Shown in pieces: positions 40,305 through 50,059 of a DNA stretch of 64,000 bases. Location of the stretch: contig NZ_NJNQ01000002.1 in assembly GCF_002742445.1 (NCBI RefSeq), positions 248,001-312,000 of the forward strand. Direction: 5' to 3'. Source of the stretch: Bifidobacterium sp. N4G05. GTDB taxonomy: Bacteria; Actinomycetota; Actinomycetes; Actinomycetales; Bifidobacteriaceae. Both the position numbers and the translations under genes were made by a program. Position 1 is the first letter of the stretch. The number at the start of each line of letters is the position of its first letter. The notes beneath the pieces are model-generated. The model was not told where the DNA came from, did no database searches, and saw only the letters and a list, made by a program, of their open reading frames with translations.

Positions 40305-40442
40305 CCGCACCTGTAGATGAAGCCGGCGGCCCTCGCAGCACAGCTGCTCACTTCACCTACAGACAGTCCACCGGACTGTCTGCCTAACGGTTCAGCCGGC
40401 TAAAAAGCCAAAGAACTGACCGCACCTGTAGATGAAGCCGGC
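40280..40442. repeat. 48-bp duplication of the valS 3' end around the two-hairpin element (copy B)
   Basis: 40280-40327 is repeated exactly at 40395-40442; the first copy includes the valS stop codon. Between them lies a copy of the element seen at 18025-18094. Hairpin 1 is GCAGC-ACA-GCTGC at 40335-40347; hairpin 2 is a perfect 9-bp stem (40361-40369 with 40373-40381, loop ACC). A third stem joins 40311-40322 with 40351-40362 (11 of 12). Confidence 0.85.
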
Positions 40443-40449
40443 TAAAACC

Positions 40450-40484
40450 AAGGAGGGGTCTTCCAGTCTGGAAGACCCCTCCTT
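40450..40484. terminator. Strong hairpin between valS and the converging secreted-protein gene
   Basis: A 15-bp perfect stem (40450-40464 with 40470-40484) with a 5-base loop. The minus strand continues TTGGTTTTAG, the plus strand has no T run, so it most likely terminates the minus-strand gene and may help end valS. Confidence 0.75.
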
Positions 40485-40512
40485 GCATATCCGAATCCTG
40501 TTTTATGGAATT

Positions 40513-42723
40513 TTATAAAACAGGAACTGCAAGCAAATATTGAGATTGCGTAGTCGCACTGCTCTGCAACTGCACAGAATCGTCCGGATAGAGCTTCTGC
40601 AGAGCTTGCTGCAGTATTTCAGCGGCGGTGGCAATTTTGACGGTCTCATCAATCAGATCACTATTGTCAGGCACAATCAGCGTGCGATTGCCGGAACCTG
40701 CAATACCGTATGCGGCAATCGGCAAAGCATCCGTCAACGACGTTTCGGAAGAAGCGGAATCTCCCGCTTTTCCAGTATTTTCAGTATTTCCAGATGCGGA
40801 ATCTGCCGAACCGCCGTCACTGGATTTCTTTGAATCCACTCCCCCGACTTTCGCAACATTCTTCGAAGTTGCGTCAGCGGCCGCACCAAACGACGATCGC
40901 AATCCACCCGCGTAACTCATCACATCATCCATGCTGATGGCGTTCTTGTCGTCCACCAAACTGACCATGGCACCGTCAGAAGCGTTCTGCTGATTGGCGG
41001 CATCGGCCTGTGCGCGCTCCGCCTTACGCTGGGCCTTGATGCGCGTCTGCTCGGCACGGCCAGCAAGCGACGTCTCCGCAGCCGACGCAAGCCCAACAGA
41101 ACCCCTCAACGTAACTTCCGAACCATCGGAAGCATATGAACCGTCGGAAGCGGTCGAATCATCGCCCGCATTAAGCTGATCCGCAAACCGAAGCACGATC
41201 TGGTGGAGCGCACTGGCCTGACCCGTATGTTCGCTCGCATCCGCCAACGCGCGCATCGCATCATCAACCTTGTCTGAAGCCGTCTTCAATTTCTCATTAC
41301 CATCAATATTGTTGCGCACATCCGCAATCGCTTGAGATTCCAAGCTTTGCGCGGAACCAGCGGAGGCCCCCAATTCCTTGAGACGGGCCGTGTACGCGTC
41401 GGTGAAATCCATGGAATACGGAATCATAGCCGAAGAAAGCTGCGACTGGCCGGCACTGTAATCCTTGGCTCCGTGTTGTTGCTCTTCGCCCGCACGCTTG
41501 CTGAGCTCGGCAACCAAACCGGAGGTTCCGCGCTGTTCGATGGTGCGGATCACCTCGTTTACCGCGTCAGCGGCACCCGTATGCCGATACGCGGCGCTTA
41601 CATCGTTTACCGCATTGGCGAGATCGACCACGGACTGTGCCACCGGAGTATCGCCGTTCAACTCGGCCGCGGTGCCGAGAATGGCGGTAAGCTGCGTGGA
41701 CGTGCCGATCGACCCGGAAAGATGCGTAGTATACGAGCCGACATACGCGTCGATATACCCGTCGAACGCCTTCTGATGTTCCTGCTCGCGCTGGGCGATG
41801 GTTGTTTCGGCAAGCTCCTTTTCATGGTCGCGCAACTGCTCGAGCTGTGCGATAAGCTCATAATTACGTTGCGATCCGACATTCGTCAGACCGTCCACCA
41901 AATTCGACGCACGGTCGGTCAAACTGGTGAGATTGCCAGCAATACCCGCTATTTGCACAGAAGAATCCTGAATGGAATCTTGAGAAGATTCTTGAGCAGT
42001 ATCGGAAGATTGCGTACTTTCGACGGCTGCGACAGACAGCGAGCTCATCGTGAAATTCTTCGCCGTCACATACGTATGAACCGTAAGATCCTCGCCCGGC
42101 TTGCCCACCATGGCGACCAATGTCGACGAATTGCCGGCAGACACGAGCACACCCTCGTCCGAAGTCACGTCATTGCCGACGCGATTGGGAATGGTGAACG
42201 CGACGATCGGCGTCAAATCCGCTGTTCTCTTCGGCTGTTCGGACTTCAGATCGATGCGGATGCCGACCACGCCCGACGCTCCGGCAATCTCGGATGCGCT
42301 GACGGTCGGACCGTTCAGAGTGAAGGTCGCCGTTATATTCCACGGAAGTTTCACGCGCTCTTGCGGAATGCGTTGCGAAGACGCCGCATTATCATCCGAA
42401 CTTTCATCCTCATTCGTATCCGCGTCCGCATCAGAAGAGGCACCACTCGTCAAATACAAGCGCCCCGGCTCATCAACGGCCTCATACGCGCTCATCACAT
42501 CGTGTGAAACCACCGCCGAAGCGTATTCGCCGTTCCGACGCACGGCATCAACCACATTCGAAACCCCGACCGCACATACGGGAACCGCCGTAACCAGCGT
42601 CACCGCGATGGCCGCAGCCAGCATACGTCGCAGGTGGACATTCGCCCCACGCATATCGCGCCCGTCACGCACTTTACCGGTGTGATGGGCGCAAGATGCA
42701 CGAAACGCAACAGAACGATGCAT
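40513..42723 (-). CDS. Large membrane-anchored extracellular protein of unknown function
   Basis: 736 residues from the ATG at 42723, chosen for GAGAGG 6 bases upstream. One N-terminal hydrophobic helix (about residues 35-58) after a basic segment, then an extracellular region with Ser/Asp-rich linkers and long Ala/Gln/Glu-rich stretches likely to be coiled coil (about 265-370 and 440-560). There is no sorting signal or lipobox, so the helix is probably an anchor. No family recognised. Its position after the chorismate mutase gene gives no functional hint. Confidence 0.75.
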   Translation of the reverse strand: MHRSVAFRASCAHHTGKVRDGRDMRGANVHLRRMLAAAIAVTLVTAVPVCAVGVSNVVDAVRRNGEYASAVVSHDVMSAYEAVDEPGRLYLTSGASSDADADTNEDESSDDNAASSQRIPQERVKLPWNITATFTLNGPTVSASEIAGASGVVGIRIDLKSEQPKRTADLTPIVAFTIPNRVGNDVTSDEGVLVSAGNSSTLVAMVGKPGEDLTVHTYVTAKNFTMSSLSVAAVESTQSSDTAQESSQDSIQDSSVQIAGIAGNLTSLTDRASNLVDGLTNVGSQRNYELIAQLEQLRDHEKELAETTIAQREQEHQKAFDGYIDAYVGSYTTHLSGSIGTSTQLTAILGTAAELNGDTPVAQSVVDLANAVNDVSAAYRHTGAADAVNEVIRTIEQRGTSGLVAELSKRAGEEQQHGAKDYSAGQSQLSSAMIPYSMDFTDAYTARLKELGASAGSAQSLESQAIADVRNNIDGNEKLKTASDKVDDAMRALADASEHTGQASALHQIVLRFADQLNAGDDSTASDGSYASDGSEVTLRGSVGLASAAETSLAGRAEQTRIKAQRKAERAQADAANQQNASDGAMVSLVDDKNAISMDDVMSYAGGLRSSFGAAADATSKNVAKVGGVDSKKSSDGGSADSASGNTENTGKAGDSASSETSLTDALPIAAYGIAGSGNRTLIVPDNSDLIDETVKIATAAEILQQALQKLYPDDSVQLQSSATTQSQYLLAVPVL

Positions 42724-42829
42724 GCCGAGCCTCTCAATCGCAATTACAAATGCCTGAAATACTTTCCAAAGCATTCAATGTAGCGCCCGGCATGCCCCGA
42801 AATACTTGTTTTTGCCGAAAACAGACAGG

Positions 42830-43243
42830 TCAGGCGAATACGTCGAGCACGCCCGGATCTCCACCGTTTTCGGCGATGCGCTTATGCCTACGCTTGGCTT
42901 CGGTCACCACGAATTCGCGGTACATTTCGGCGATATCAGGGTCAAGACCCGCGTCGACGGCATTGCGATGCAGACGCTCGATCTGGTAGTCTTCACGCTT
43001 GTAATCGGCCGGCGCGAAGCCCGCACGCGCCTTCAGCACGCCCACTTGGGACGTGTATTTGAAGCGTTCCGCCAGCAGGGAGACGATGGCCGTGTCGACA
43101 TTGTCGATCGACTGGCGCAACGCGGCGATTTTCGCCACGGCGTCGGCAACCTCAGGATTGTTTTGCGCGGTACCCGCGTCGATGATGGTTTCGGTTTCGT
43201 GTTCTTCTTCTGGCCGAAGCCAGTCGTGTTCGCTATCGCTCAT
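42830..43243 (-). CDS. Chorismate mutase (AroQ class)
   Basis: 137 residues. Converts chorismate to prephenate for Phe/Tyr synthesis. The all-helical AroQ fold is recognised by LRQSIDNVDTAIVSLLAERF, VGVLKARAG and the final helix EAKRRHKRIAENGGDP. An N-terminal acidic extension of about 35 residues is not conserved. A TAGTCT hexamer ends 7 bases before the ATG, so the gene appears leaderless. Confidence 0.9.
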   Translation of the reverse strand: MSDSEHDWLRPEEEHETETIIDAGTAQNNPEVADAVAKIAALRQSIDNVDTAIVSLLAERFKYTSQVGVLKARAGFAPADYKREDYQIERLHRNAVDAGLDPDIAEMYREFVVTEAKRRHKRIAENGGDPGVLDVFA

Positions 43244-43250
43244 GCGTACA

Positions 43251-43256
43251 AGACTA
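43251..43256 (-). promoter_or_regulatory. -10 hexamer of a probable leaderless chorismate mutase promoter
   Basis: TAGTCT on the minus strand, 7 bases before the ATG at 43243. Confidence 0.5.
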
Positions 43257-43267
43257 CCGCGCGAATG

Positions 43268-43744
43268 TCACTTGGAGAAGTACCGTTGCAGCACAATCGA
43301 GGTTTCCGTGCTCACCGGCACCGTCTGATGAATGACATTCAGCAGATCCTCAAGCTTGCTTGGCGAGGCCGCGCGCACCGTCAGCATGTAGCTGGGAGAA
43401 CCGGCAACGGAATCACACGACATAATGCCGTCGATATCCTGCAATTTGCAGGGAATCTCGGATTCCTTGGAATAGTCGATCGGGGTCACCGCAATGTAGG
43501 CGCGCACGCCGAGCCCACGCTTTTCATCATCAATGACGGCCTTGTAGCCGAGAATCACATCGCGACGTTCCAGCTTCTGTACGCGCGACTGCACCGCGGA
43601 AATCGACAGTCCCGTAGCGTCCGAAAGCTGGGATAGCGTGGCGCGACCATCCTCCTCCAACATGCGGAGGATGGTCTCGTCGATGTCGTCAAGTTGACCC
43701 ACGTTAGCGTACGTTGTGTCGGGTTCGTTGCCGTTGCCTGTCAT
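43268..43744 (-). CDS. Lrp/AsnC family transcriptional regulator
   Basis: 158 residues. N-terminal helix-turn-helix (DDIDETILRMLEEDGRATLS, TGLSISAVQSRVQKLE) and a C-terminal RAM domain that usually binds an amino acid (YIAVTPIDYSKES, CDSVAGSPSYMLTV). The ATG at 43744 has AAAGGGG 5 bases upstream. It lies 24 bases before the chorismate mutase start, but that gene appears to have its own promoter. Its effector and targets are not visible. Confidence 0.92.
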   Translation of the reverse strand: MTGNGNEPDTTYANVGQLDDIDETILRMLEEDGRATLSQLSDATGLSISAVQSRVQKLERRDVILGYKAVIDDEKRGLGVRAYIAVTPIDYSKESEIPCKLQDIDGIMSCDSVAGSPSYMLTVRAASPSKLEDLLNVIHQTVPVSTETSIVLQRYFSK

Positions 43745-44124
43745 ACATACCCCTTTCCAACAAGCATTCTGCATCGGCCCGGCAGGACCGACTCCCCTAT
43801 GCAGCTCACAGTTCGTCCATTACGATACCCACCCCAACACACAAACCGTCAACCGCATTTCCGTAACGCTTCCGACGAATTTCGATTTTCAATCACTTAT
43901 CTTTTAATATTTACACATACCCCCTTATATGGCAATACATTTTTCGACTTTCAACTTTTGATTTCGTATTTTTTAGGATGTCAGAATTTATGTATCGCAT
44001 GTCCACAACGTGATCATCCATACATCTGCAATGCCTTGCGGATATACGAAAGGGTCGTATGACGATTGCCATACGACCCTTGGCTTGCTTACCGCAAATT
44101 GCGATCACTCGCGACTAATTGCGA
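43745..44124. other. AT-rich intergenic region between the Lrp gene and rho
   Basis: 380 bases without a gene. The part from about 43870 to 44010 is markedly AT-rich compared with its neighbours and presumably holds the promoter of the Lrp gene; no hexamer pair stands out. The rho terminator is at 44050-44081. Confidence 0.6.
44050..44081 (-). terminator. Intrinsic terminator after rho
   Basis: A 12-bp perfect stem (44050-44061 with 44070-44081) is followed on the minus strand by TCG-rich then weakly T-rich sequence. It lies 43 bases past the rho stop. Confidence 0.7.
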
Positions 44125-46248
44125 TCAATTGTTGCCATTATTCGCGTTATTGCCGCTCTGCTGAATCAGCGACGCCATGAAATCACGGTTGGTCGCGGTC
44201 TTCTTCAGACGTGGCACGAGCGTCTGGTAGGCCTGCTCAGGCTCGAGACCGCCAAGCAGTCGGCGCAGACGGTAGATGATCGGCAGTTCCTGCGGATCGG
44301 TGATGAGCTCCTCGCGGCGGGTGCCGGAAGCGTTCACGTCGATGGCTGGGAACAGGCGCTTGTCCGCCAGTTCGCGGCTCAGACGCAATTCCATGTTGCC
44401 GGTGCCCTTGAACTCCTCGAAAATCACCTCGTCCATCTTGGAACCGGTTTCCACCAGAGCGGAGGAGATGATGGTCAGGGAACCGCCGTTTTCGATATTG
44501 CGGGCGGCACCGAAGAACTTCTTCGGCGGATACAGCGCCTGAGCGTCAACACCGCCGGAAAGGATACGCCCGGAAGCCGGAGCCGCGACGTTGTAGGCGC
44601 GTGCCAGACGGGTCATGGAGTCAAGCAACACCACCACGTCCTGGCCGAGCTCCACGAGGCGCTTCGCACGCTCGATGGCGAGTTCGGCGACGGTGGTGTG
44701 GTCGGAGGCCGGGCGGTCGAAGGTGGAGGAAATCACTTCGCCCTGCACCGTGCGTTCCATATCGGTGACCTCTTCCGGACGTTCGTCCACGAGCACGACC
44801 ATCAGGTGGACTTCCGGATTGTTGGTGGCGATCGCATTGGCGATGTTCTGCAGGGTGATGGTCTTGCCGGCCTTCGGCGGAGACACGATCAGACCACGCT
44901 GGCCCTTGCCGATCGGCGCCACAATGTCGATGAGACGGCCGGTGAGCTTGTTCGGCGCGGTCTCCTGCTTCAGGCGCTCCTGCGGGTACAGCGGGGTGAG
45001 CTTGTTGAACTGCGGGCGGTTCTGCGCTGCCTCGACGGTCATGCCGTTGATAGAGTCGATGGACTGCAGGGGCACGAACTTCTGACGCTGGTTACGGCGG
45101 TCGCCCTCACGCGGAGTGCGGATGGAGCCGTGCACGGCGTCGCCCTTGCGCAGGCCATACTTCTTGACCTGGCCCATGGAAACGTACACGTCGTTCGGCC
45201 CCGGCAGATAGCCGGAAGTACGCACGAAAGCGTAGGAATCGAGCACGTCAACGATGCCTGCGACTGGCACGAGATCCTCTTTCGACTCCTCGTGGCGCTG
45301 TTCGCGTTCGACACGTTCGACATTGCGATCCGTGCGATCGTTGCGTTCGACGCGATCGTTGCGTTCAGTGCGGTCATTACGCTCGCTGTTACGACCACGA
45401 CGATCGTCACGCTCGTCATAATCGCGGTCACGGCCACGCAGACGGCGTCCGCGACGATCCATACGATCGCCGCCCCTGTCACTGGCACGGCCACGGCCAC
45501 GACGTGTGAAATCGCCATCCTCGGCTTCGTCATGGCGCTCGTCGCCCTCGTTGCCTTGCGAAGGCAGCGTGGCGAGAATATCGTCGAGATCACGCACGAC
45601 ATCCTCATCCTTCAGCTCCTCCACCGCACGGCGACGGCGACGCGGCTCGGCATCGGCCTCATCATCCTTGCGATGGCGACGACGGTCATCCTGCTTCGGC
45701 GAAGCATCATCCAGTCCCAATTCGGCGAGCAGATCGGCGGCTGCTTCCGTATCACGGCGACGACGGCGCTTCGGAGTCTCGTCGAGGCTGTCCAAAGCGT
45801 TCACAGCGACCATGACGCCCACGGCATCCTCGCTTGCCGGCGCTTCGGCCTGCTTACGGCGGCTGAAGCGCTCGGAACGCTCAGTGCGCTCGACGCGGGT
45901 CCTCCTAGAGGTTTTGGAAACCGATTTTTCAGAATCCTCAGCATCATCGGCCTTGACCTCGGCAACCTCAGCAGGCTTGCCGGCATTCTCGGCCCTACCA
46001 GCCGCGACCTCAGCGTCTGCGGATGGAGTTGCGACCTGAGCTGCCGGGTCAGCCGAAGCTGCGGACGCTGCGGACTTCGGGGCTCGAACGGTCACGCCGG
46101 CCGGCGCCTCGCCGCCGGAACGAGCAGCCTGAAGCGTCGCGATAAGTTCCGGCTTACGCATGGTGGAGGTGCCACGAAGGCCCATCTGCTTGGCAAGCTC
46201 CTTGAGCTCAGGCAGTTTCATATCTTCAAGATTCGGGCTGGTTGCCAC
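44125..46248 (-). CDS. rho: Transcription termination factor Rho
   Basis: 707 residues, far longer than the 419 of E. coli. The N-terminal Rho_N helices ([15 protein letters not shown]) are followed by an insertion of about 270 residues, rich in Arg, Asp and Glu and including a repeated [12 protein letters not shown] pattern, before the RNA-binding domain ([14 protein letters not shown]) and the ATPase (Walker A SPPKAGKT, then [12 protein letters not shown] and [12 protein letters not shown]). Such insertions are typical of high-GC Gram-positive Rho proteins and bind RNA. The last residues (NNANNGNN) are an Asn-rich tail. GTG start with AAAGG 8 bases upstream. Confidence 0.97.
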   Translation of the reverse strand: MATSPNLEDMKLPELKELAKQMGLRGTSTMRKPELIATLQAARSGGEAPAGVTVRAPKSAASAASADPAAQVATPSADAEVAAGRAENAGKPAEVAEVKADDAEDSEKSVSKTSRRTRVERTERSERFSRRKQAEAPASEDAVGVMVAVNALDSLDETPKRRRRRDTEAAADLLAELGLDDASPKQDDRRRHRKDDEADAEPRRRRRAVEELKDEDVVRDLDDILATLPSQGNEGDERHDEAEDGDFTRRGRGRASDRGGDRMDRRGRRLRGRDRDYDERDDRRGRNSERNDRTERNDRVERNDRTDRNVERVEREQRHEESKEDLVPVAGIVDVLDSYAFVRTSGYLPGPNDVYVSMGQVKKYGLRKGDAVHGSIRTPREGDRRNQRQKFVPLQSIDSINGMTVEAAQNRPQFNKLTPLYPQERLKQETAPNKLTGRLIDIVAPIGKGQRGLIVSPPKAGKTITLQNIANAIATNNPEVHLMVVLVDERPEEVTDMERTVQGEVISSTFDRPASDHTTVAELAIERAKRLVELGQDVVVLLDSMTRLARAYNVAAPASGRILSGGVDAQALYPPKKFFGAARNIENGGSLTIISSALVETGSKMDEVIFEEFKGTGNMELRLSRELADKRLFPAIDVNASGTRREELITDPQELPIIYRLRRLLGGLEPEQAYQTLVPRLKKTATNRDFMASLIQQSGNNANNGNN

Positions 46249-46422
46249 TAGTTTTGCCTTTCCCTAGCTTCCCGCAGGCACACGCCCACGACAGCTGTAA
46301 AAAAGAGATACGGAAATGTTCCGCCACTGAAAGTTCGCCGCGAAATACCACGGTTTTCGAACTTTTCTAACCATACAACGTTATCCAGACCAACGCAACG
46401 CAGGCGTGCCAACGTATTCGCG

Positions 46423-46458
46423 CCAATCAAGCATTGCAAGTCAATCAAGCATTGCAAG
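46423..46458. repeat. Tandem 18-bp duplication
   Basis: The unit (T/C)CAATCAAGCATTGCAAG occurs at 46423-46440 and 46441-46458. Confidence 0.9.
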
Positions 46459-46480
46459 TCAATCGCAAATCGCAATGCAA

Positions 46481-46512
46481 AAGACCCGCCATGCAATCAC
46501 ATGACGGGTCTT
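46481..46512 (-). terminator. Hairpin after the flavin oxidoreductase gene
   Basis: Arms 46481-46493 and 46500-46512 pair at 12 of 13 positions; the minus strand continues TTTGC. It lies about 70 bases past the stop codon. Confidence 0.65.
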
Positions 46513-46583
46513 CGCTGGCAAACAACGCGAGCGTCGCACTAAAACAACGGTTTGCCGATCCTACCGAGAGATCCTACCGAAAC

Positions 46584-48173
46584 CTACTTTTCCTCGTGAT
46601 AGCTCTTGTCGGTATTGACGGACCACACGTTCTTCTTGGACGTCTTGCCATTCTTGATATTGCCGACGGCCTCGATGGCGGTGGCCATGGAATGATCCAT
46701 GTTGTTGTAGCGGTGCTGTCCGTTACGTCCGACGCAGTACAGATTACCGAAGGAATCGAGGTATTCCACGAGCTCAGGCATGCGGTCGTACGTGTCGAAG
46801 TAGGCCGGATATGCCTTCTTCACGCGCTCGCGATGGGAATCGATCACATCCTGAGGGCCGTTGATGACCTGCATGCGGGTGAGCTCCTGGATGGCGAACT
46901 TCTTCGCCTCCTCGTCAGACATGTTCCAGAAGGAATCACCCTCCTCGCAGAAGTATTCAAGACCGATCCACACGGTGTTATCAACATCCTTGACCAGATA
47001 CGGGCTCCAGTTGTTGAAGATCTGCAGGCGGCCGACCTTATAGCCCGGATCCTGCACGTAAATCCAGCAATCAGGCACGATCGGCGGATTACCAAGGGTG
47101 GGAATGTCGGTGGTGTTCGGCAAGCGCAGATGATTGACGAGCAGACCGACGGTCACGAAATCACGGTACGGCAGGCCGTTGGCGATTTCGGTCATATCCT
47201 TCGGCGCGGGCTTGCTGGAAGCGTCCACTGCGTTGATGAGGTCCTTGACCGGCATGGAGGAGATGAAATCGTCCGCAGCCATTTCGTTGCGATTACCTTC
47301 GGAATCCTCATACACCACGGAAGCGATCTTGCCATCAGACTGGCGGATCTCCACCACATTGGCGTCGGTAATGACCTTCACGCCCGCGGCCTCGCAGTTA
47401 GCCTCCACGGTTTCCCACAGCTGGCCCGGACCATACTTCGGATACCAGAATTCCTCGATCAGCGAGGTTTCAACCTCGGCATTGCTGCGCTTCTTCGGCA
47501 GGAGCTTCTGGAACGCATTCTTCAGCACGCCCATAATGCTCAGGCCCTTGACGCGCTGTGCACCCCAATCGGCGGAAATCTGAGACGGATGACGTCCCCA
47601 CAGCTTCTCGGTGTACCCCTCGAAGAACATGGAATACAGCTTGCGGCCGAAACGATTGATGTAGAAGTTCTCCAGATTGTCTTCCGGCAGCTTGTGCACC
47701 ATGGACTTCAGATAGCTGAAACCGGCAACCAACGTAAGCTTCGGCCCCATGGCCTTCAACGTATTGGCACTCAGGGAAATCGGGTAGTCAAAGAAGTGTC
47801 GGTTCCAGTAAATACGAGACACACGATGGCGCTTGAGCATCACCTTGTCTTCGACTTCCGGATCCGGCCCGCCCGGTTCCATATCGTGCTCACGACCGAG
47901 CTTCTTGTCATCATAGCTTGGCGCGCCCTGCAGCGGCAGGACCCCCTTCCACCAATCCATGATGCGTTCGTCCTTCGAGAAGAAACGATGGCCGCCAATA
48001 TCCATACGGTTGCCATCATGCTTGACGGTGCGGGAGATGCCGCCGAATTCGCGGGTCGCTTCCAGCACGGTCACATCGTAGTTCTCGGAGCCACCGTCCT
48101 TGACGAGCTCCCAAGCGGCAGTCAGGCCCGCAGGGCCACCGCCGATAATCACCACGGATCGCTTTTGCGTCAC
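46584..48173 (-). CDS. FAD-dependent oxidoreductase (amine-oxidase / UDP-galactopyranose mutase-like)
   Basis: 529 residues. The N-terminal FAD-binding motif is [17 protein letters not shown], followed by [14 protein letters not shown] and [10 protein letters not shown]; the C-terminal segment [15 protein letters not shown] closes the flavin site. NAD(P)-binding proteins of this type act on nucleotide sugars, phytoene-like lipids or porphyrins; the GGHRFFSK pattern is common in enzymes near cell-wall glycan genes. The substrate cannot be assigned. GTG start with AAGGAG 8 bases upstream. No operon partner. Confidence 0.8.
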   Translation of the reverse strand: MTQKRSVVIIGGGPAGLTAAWELVKDGGSENYDVTVLEATREFGGISRTVKHDGNRMDIGGHRFFSKDERIMDWWKGVLPLQGAPSYDDKKLGREHDMEPGGPDPEVEDKVMLKRHRVSRIYWNRHFFDYPISLSANTLKAMGPKLTLVAGFSYLKSMVHKLPEDNLENFYINRFGRKLYSMFFEGYTEKLWGRHPSQISADWGAQRVKGLSIMGVLKNAFQKLLPKKRSNAEVETSLIEEFWYPKYGPGQLWETVEANCEAAGVKVITDANVVEIRQSDGKIASVVYEDSEGNRNEMAADDFISSMPVKDLINAVDASSKPAPKDMTEIANGLPYRDFVTVGLLVNHLRLPNTTDIPTLGNPPIVPDCWIYVQDPGYKVGRLQIFNNWSPYLVKDVDNTVWIGLEYFCEEGDSFWNMSDEEAKKFAIQELTRMQVINGPQDVIDSHRERVKKAYPAYFDTYDRMPELVEYLDSFGNLYCVGRNGQHRYNNMDHSMATAIEAVGNIKNGKTSKKNVWSVNTDKSYHEEK

Positions 48174-48361
48174 TTTGAGGTCTCCTTATGAAAACAAAAA
48201 TCCCTGATAGTCTACCCGATGGTAGGGAAACGAACATCGCAACTTGTGCGAATGCTTACAAAATCAAGCCAAGTCAGGCAATACCAAGCCGAACGGTCTA
48301 AAACAAGCAAGACAATATCAGGCCGAGCAAAACGATACGCGACCACATACGACCATATCGA

Positions 48362-48673
48362 CTATATGGAATCAGGAATGTCGATATCGGTTTTCTGCAC
48401 TTCCTCGACATTGACGTCCTTGAAAGTGACGATACGCACATTCTTGACGAAACGACTGGAACGATAGACGTCCCACACCCACGCGTCGGTCAAACGCACG
48501 TCGAAATACACATCCTGACCGGCGGAACGCACATTGAAATCGACTTTATTTGCCAGATAAAAACGACGTTCCGTCTCAACAACGTAAGTAAATAATTTAA
48601 TAACGTCGCGATATTCCTTATACAGAGCCAGTTCTGCGTCGGTTTCGTAATTATCGAGATCCTCGGCGCTCAT
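48362..48673 (-). CDS. DUF2469 family protein
   Basis: 103 residues. MSAEDLDNYETDAELALYKE and YRDVIKLFTYVVETERRFYL match the actinobacterial DUF2469 family, whose function is unknown. The ATG at 48673 shares one base with the stop of the GNAT gene (TGATG). Confidence 0.87.
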   Translation of the reverse strand: MSAEDLDNYETDAELALYKEYRDVIKLFTYVVETERRFYLANKVDFNVRSAGQDVYFDVRLTDAWVWDVYRSSRFVKNVRIVTFKDVNVEEVQKTDIDIPDSI

Positions 48674-49776
48674 CACTTACCTTCCACATCACGCTTGCGA
48701 CCACGCCCAAGCGTACGCCACCAAGCTTCCTTCGACGTCTTGCGCTCGCCAGCCGTATACGGCCAGCTGTTTTCGACATCGGCATCACCATTAACAGACT
48801 TGCGGTCGTCACGCTCGCTTTGCCGCGCAGCATCCACGCTTTCGACGTTCTTCTGCTGGGACGCAGCCACATCATCCATACCGTCAGAAGGAACTTCCCG
48901 CACGGATTGCGCAGCCGCCGCAGCATCGTCGGCGCCCACGCCTTCCGCATCAGGTTTCGTGGCATTCTTCTCATTCAGTCGAATGGCAATCGAATGCTCG
49001 CGTGCACTCAAAGCCTCCTTGACGCCCGGATTGTCTTCGATCACGTGCATGCCGAACGCGTCAAGCGAGCGGATCGGATCAAACTCGTCAACCAGCGTGT
49101 CCATAACGATCAGATCCTGGTAACGGTTCTGCGAGTCGTTCCACAGGGCGTCGCGGGAGCGACCGGAAGGCACGAATCCCAACGACTGGTACACGGACAC
49201 GGAACGCGTGTTCTGTTCGGGCACTGCGACCCAAATGCGATGCATGCCAAGGCCTGCCGGCTCCGGAGCAAGACCGTACGTCATCACGCGCGGCATGATG
49301 TCTCGCGAATAGCCACGGCCCCTGTAATCCTTTCCAAGCACCACCTGAATGCGGGCGGAACGGGCCCAACCGTCAATATCGATCAGGAAAATCATGCCGA
49401 TCACATTGTCGGAATTCGCGGCATCAATCCTACCATCGCCATCATGGTCGGCTTCGGTGATGATGGACCATGCGATTGTGCGACGTGATTCCGGGTCCCC
49501 CACACCGGATTCGGACGGAGCCTCGCCTTGGGACCATGCCACGGAACGACGTACCCACGCACGCACCGCGCCACGCTCGGCGACTCGGTCCTTACCAGTG
49601 ATTCCGGAAGCGCCGACGTACGCCTCGATGGCGTCCATGCGGTCGAGATCCCCGATCACGGCCGGGCGTAGATGCACCATCTCGCCTTTGATAGGCGGCA
49701 CAACGATACGTTTCGGCAGCTCACGCGACTGCCGGTCCGACTGCTCCTGTGTTACAGCCTCAAGATTCTCTGGCAT
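48673..49776 (-). CDS. GNAT family N-acetyltransferase with a long C-terminal tail
   Basis: 367 residues. The GNAT fold is in the first 220: VHLRPAVIGDLDRM, the acetyl-CoA loop YRGRGYSRDIMPRVM and PEQNTRSVSVYQSLGF, closest to RimJ/RimL-type enzymes that acetylate protein N-termini or small amines. An EF-hand-like DHDGDGRIDAAN lies inside the domain around residue 110 and may be only a loop. The last 110 residues are charged and low in complexity. It is translationally coupled to DUF2469. Confidence 0.85.
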   Translation of the reverse strand: MPENLEAVTQEQSDRQSRELPKRIVVPPIKGEMVHLRPAVIGDLDRMDAIEAYVGASGITGKDRVAERGAVRAWVRRSVAWSQGEAPSESGVGDPESRRTIAWSIITEADHDGDGRIDAANSDNVIGMIFLIDIDGWARSARIQVVLGKDYRGRGYSRDIMPRVMTYGLAPEPAGLGMHRIWVAVPEQNTRSVSVYQSLGFVPSGRSRDALWNDSQNRYQDLIVMDTLVDEFDPIRSLDAFGMHVIEDNPGVKEALSAREHSIAIRLNEKNATKPDAEGVGADDAAAAAQSVREVPSDGMDDVAASQQKNVESVDAARQSERDDRKSVNGDADVENSWPYTAGERKTSKEAWWRTLGRGRKRDVEGK

Positions 49777-49985
49777 TTTTCCCGCCCCCTACGTCATTGC
49801 AGGTACGACCGTCGCCGCACCTGTACCGAGGGTATTGTACCCGACTGTACGTCAGCTGTGAATTAGCGCGGCGGCAATCGTTATAAATCTTCCTCTACCA
49901 GCATAACTTGATATTGAAAGACACGTCGGTAATCGTAAGAAAAACAACTGGTGATTAGCTCTTTCCCTTTCTTTTGGAAAGATAA

Positions 49986-50023
49986 GAAAACACACGTCCC
50001 AAGTTTTTGGAACGTGCGTTTTC
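49986..50023 (-). terminator. Terminator after gatB
   Basis: A 17-position stem with two mismatches (49986-50002 with 50007-50023) and a short loop; the minus strand continues TTATCTTTCC. It lies 37 bases past the gatB stop. Confidence 0.75.
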
Positions 50024-50059
50024 GTGCGATTCAGCAATCGCGAGTAATCGTTGTAAACG

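Larger units (their letters stand above)
46249..46583. other. Intergenic region between rho and the flavin oxidoreductase gene
   Basis: 335 bases without a gene. It contains the terminator of the oxidoreductase gene, an 18-bp tandem duplication and presumably the rho promoter. Confidence 0.7.

Noticed and set aside
46434-48191. Plus-strand open frame of 585 codons opposite the flavin oxidoreductase
   Set aside because: Shadow frame rich in His and Arg; the minus-strand gene has clear FAD motifs and a ribosome-binding site.
48673-49776. EF-hand calcium site in the GNAT protein
   Set aside because: DHDGDGRIDAAN matches the loop pattern, but it sits inside the GNAT fold where such Asp-rich loops occur by chance.
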